DNA of 64,000 nt. Source: an uncultured Lachnospiraceae bacterium (GTDB taxonomy: Bacteria > Bacillota > Clostridia > Lachnospirales > Lachnospiraceae). The position numbers and the translations under genes were made by a program. The stretch spans positions 34,665-98,664 of the forward strand of contig CAMOWK010000009.1 of the NCBI GenBank assembly GCA_946628415.1. Direction: 5' to 3'. A model generated the notes under the pieces. It saw only the letters and a list, made by a program, of their open reading frames with translations, did no database searches and had not been told where the DNA came from. This document shows positions 63,151 through 64,000 of this stretch, one piece after another; the first letter of the stretch is position 1, and the number at the start of each line of letters is the position of its first letter.

Positions 63151-64000
63151 AACATGGGTAATCACTGTTGAAACATGCAGTGCAGAGCGGAAGGTCACCG
63201 ACCATGGTTTTAAAATCGGAAATCTGAAGATACATAAGTGAATCTGCGCCTATTCTTTCGCATACTTCCTTGTCGGAATGTTCCGCGGCTATGAGCTGCC
63301 CCGATGTCGGAACATCTGTACCGTAATAACATGGATACAGGAATGGCGGTGAGCTGATTTTCACATGCACTTCTCTTGCCCCGGCAGAGCGAAGCATTTC
63401 TATAAGCTGCTTCATAGTAGTACCGCGAACTATAGAGTCATCGATCAAAACGATTCTCTTTCCTTCGACAACATTCCTTAGAACCGACAGTTTCATATGA
63501 ACAGCTGTCCTCCTCTCTTCGTCCGTTGGTTTTATAAAACTTCTTCCTATATAGCTGTTTTTATGAAATGCAAGTGCAAATGGTATTCCGGATTCCATTG
63601 CATACCCTTCAGCCGCAGCAAGTCCTGAATCAGGAACACCTACTACAATATCAGCTTCTTTATAGTTACTCTCTTTATTTCCGTTAATTCTTTTTAAATC
63701 CCCTGCCCTCGCAAGAGCTCTTCCTGCCCTTACTCTCGCATCATGTATTTCGATCCCATCCATTACAGAATCACATCTCGCAAAGTAAATGTATTCGAAA
63801 ACGCAATGAGCATGTTTTTTCTGGCAAAGTGATGTATCTGATCTGATTCCATCTTTAGTTATCGTTATTATTTCACCCGGTAGTATATCTCTTACAAGTT
63901 CTCCGCCAACCGATGTTACTGCTGCACTTTCCGAGGCAAGAATATATGTATATTCAGCATCCTTACACATTCCGATTTCTTTTGTCGATTCATTTTCAAC
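63149..64000 (-). CDS. purF: amidophosphoribosyltransferase, N-terminal part outside window
   Basis: C-terminal 283 or more residues of PurF, which commits PRPP and glutamine to purine synthesis. The frame is open to the window edge. Visible blocks are YIYFARCDSVMDGI, VVGVPDSGLAAAEGYA, FHKNSYIGRSFIKPTDEERR, the PRPP loop VLIDDSIVRGTTMKQL and SSPPFLYPCYYGTD. The glutaminase N-terminus lies beyond 64000. Its stop is followed by the copy 3 hairpin. It lies upstream of gltB on the same strand. Confidence 0.93.
   Translation of the reverse strand, partial: VENESTKEIGMCKDAEYTYILASESAAVTSVGGELVRDILPGEIITITKDGIRSDTSLCQKKHAHCVFEYIYFARCDSVMDGIEIHDARVRAGRALARAGDLKRINGNKESNYKEADIVVGVPDSGLAAAEGYAMESGIPFALAFHKNSYIGRSFIKPTDEERRTAVHMKLSVLRNVVEGKRIVLIDDSIVRGTTMKQLIEMLRSAGAREVHVKISSPPFLYPCYYGTDVPTSGQLIAAEHSDKEVCERIGADSLMYLQISDFKTMVGDLPLCTACFNSDYPC

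Overview
The window looks like a chromosomal segment of a Lachnospiraceae-type anaerobic Firmicute. Supporting signs are AT-rich intergenic DNA, strong GGAGG-type ribosome binding sites, clostridial small-protein families (DUF4250-, DUF6472- and CD1871A-like), a GlnA-linked ANTAR regulator, class III fructose-1,6-bisphosphatase, class II GalT, and zinc-ribbon/Q-rich membrane proteins. No phage, insertion sequence, integrase or CRISPR array was seen. Nearly all genes lie on the minus strand. The exceptions are galK-galT and one c-di-GMP regulator gene.

Layout from left to right. 1-2.1 kb: a stand-alone AICAR transformylase (partial), an archaeal-type IMP cyclohydrolase (PurO) and DegV. 2.1-12.5 kb: a zinc-ribbon membrane protein, pyridoxal kinase with a MocR/PdxR-type regulator, RsuA pseudouridine synthase, an SDR epimerase, a CDF metal exporter, an S66 peptidase, an aldose epimerase and a PAP2 phosphatase. 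12.6-20.5 kb: a fructose operon fruK-fruA-ptsH-fbp-ptsI-fruR carrying the whole PTS phosphorelay; its HPr has Gly at position 46 where the HPr-kinase Ser is expected. 20.7-28.5 kb: DUF6472, gpmI, DUF4250, a chemoreceptor, proC, a REC-(degenerate GGDEF)-EAL protein and an SSS transporter.

28.6-37.3 kb: a galactose divergon. galK-galT run rightward. A GalR/LacI repressor and a 1115-residue fusion protein (LacI-type sensor, EAL phosphodiesterase, repeat solenoid) run leftward. Four TTTAGTAAA-like boxes sit between them, one in the -35/-10 spacer of each opposing promoter. tRNA-Pro(GGG) follows.

37.4-48.5 kb: an aldo-keto reductase, then a tightly packed envelope/redox operon. It holds a Q-rich membrane protein, a small lipoprotein with two VYGPP motifs, an adjoining radical SAM/SPASM enzyme, a DUF3160-like protein, a TlpA-like lipoprotein, a 50-residue CXXC membrane protein, an Fe-S membrane protein and an LCP protein. 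An Lgt-like protein lies just upstream. 48.5-64 kb: a glutamine cluster purF-gltB-gltD-pyrG-carA-carB-glnA-ANTAR. Upstream of gltB are a promoter, a promoter-proximal intrinsic terminator and a 108-bp tandem array of triloop hairpins.

The best candidates for undescribed biology are the VYGPP lipoprotein/radical SAM pair with its envelope operon, and the galactose-linked sensor-EAL-solenoid protein. All functional statements rest on motif recognition by eye; no database search was run.
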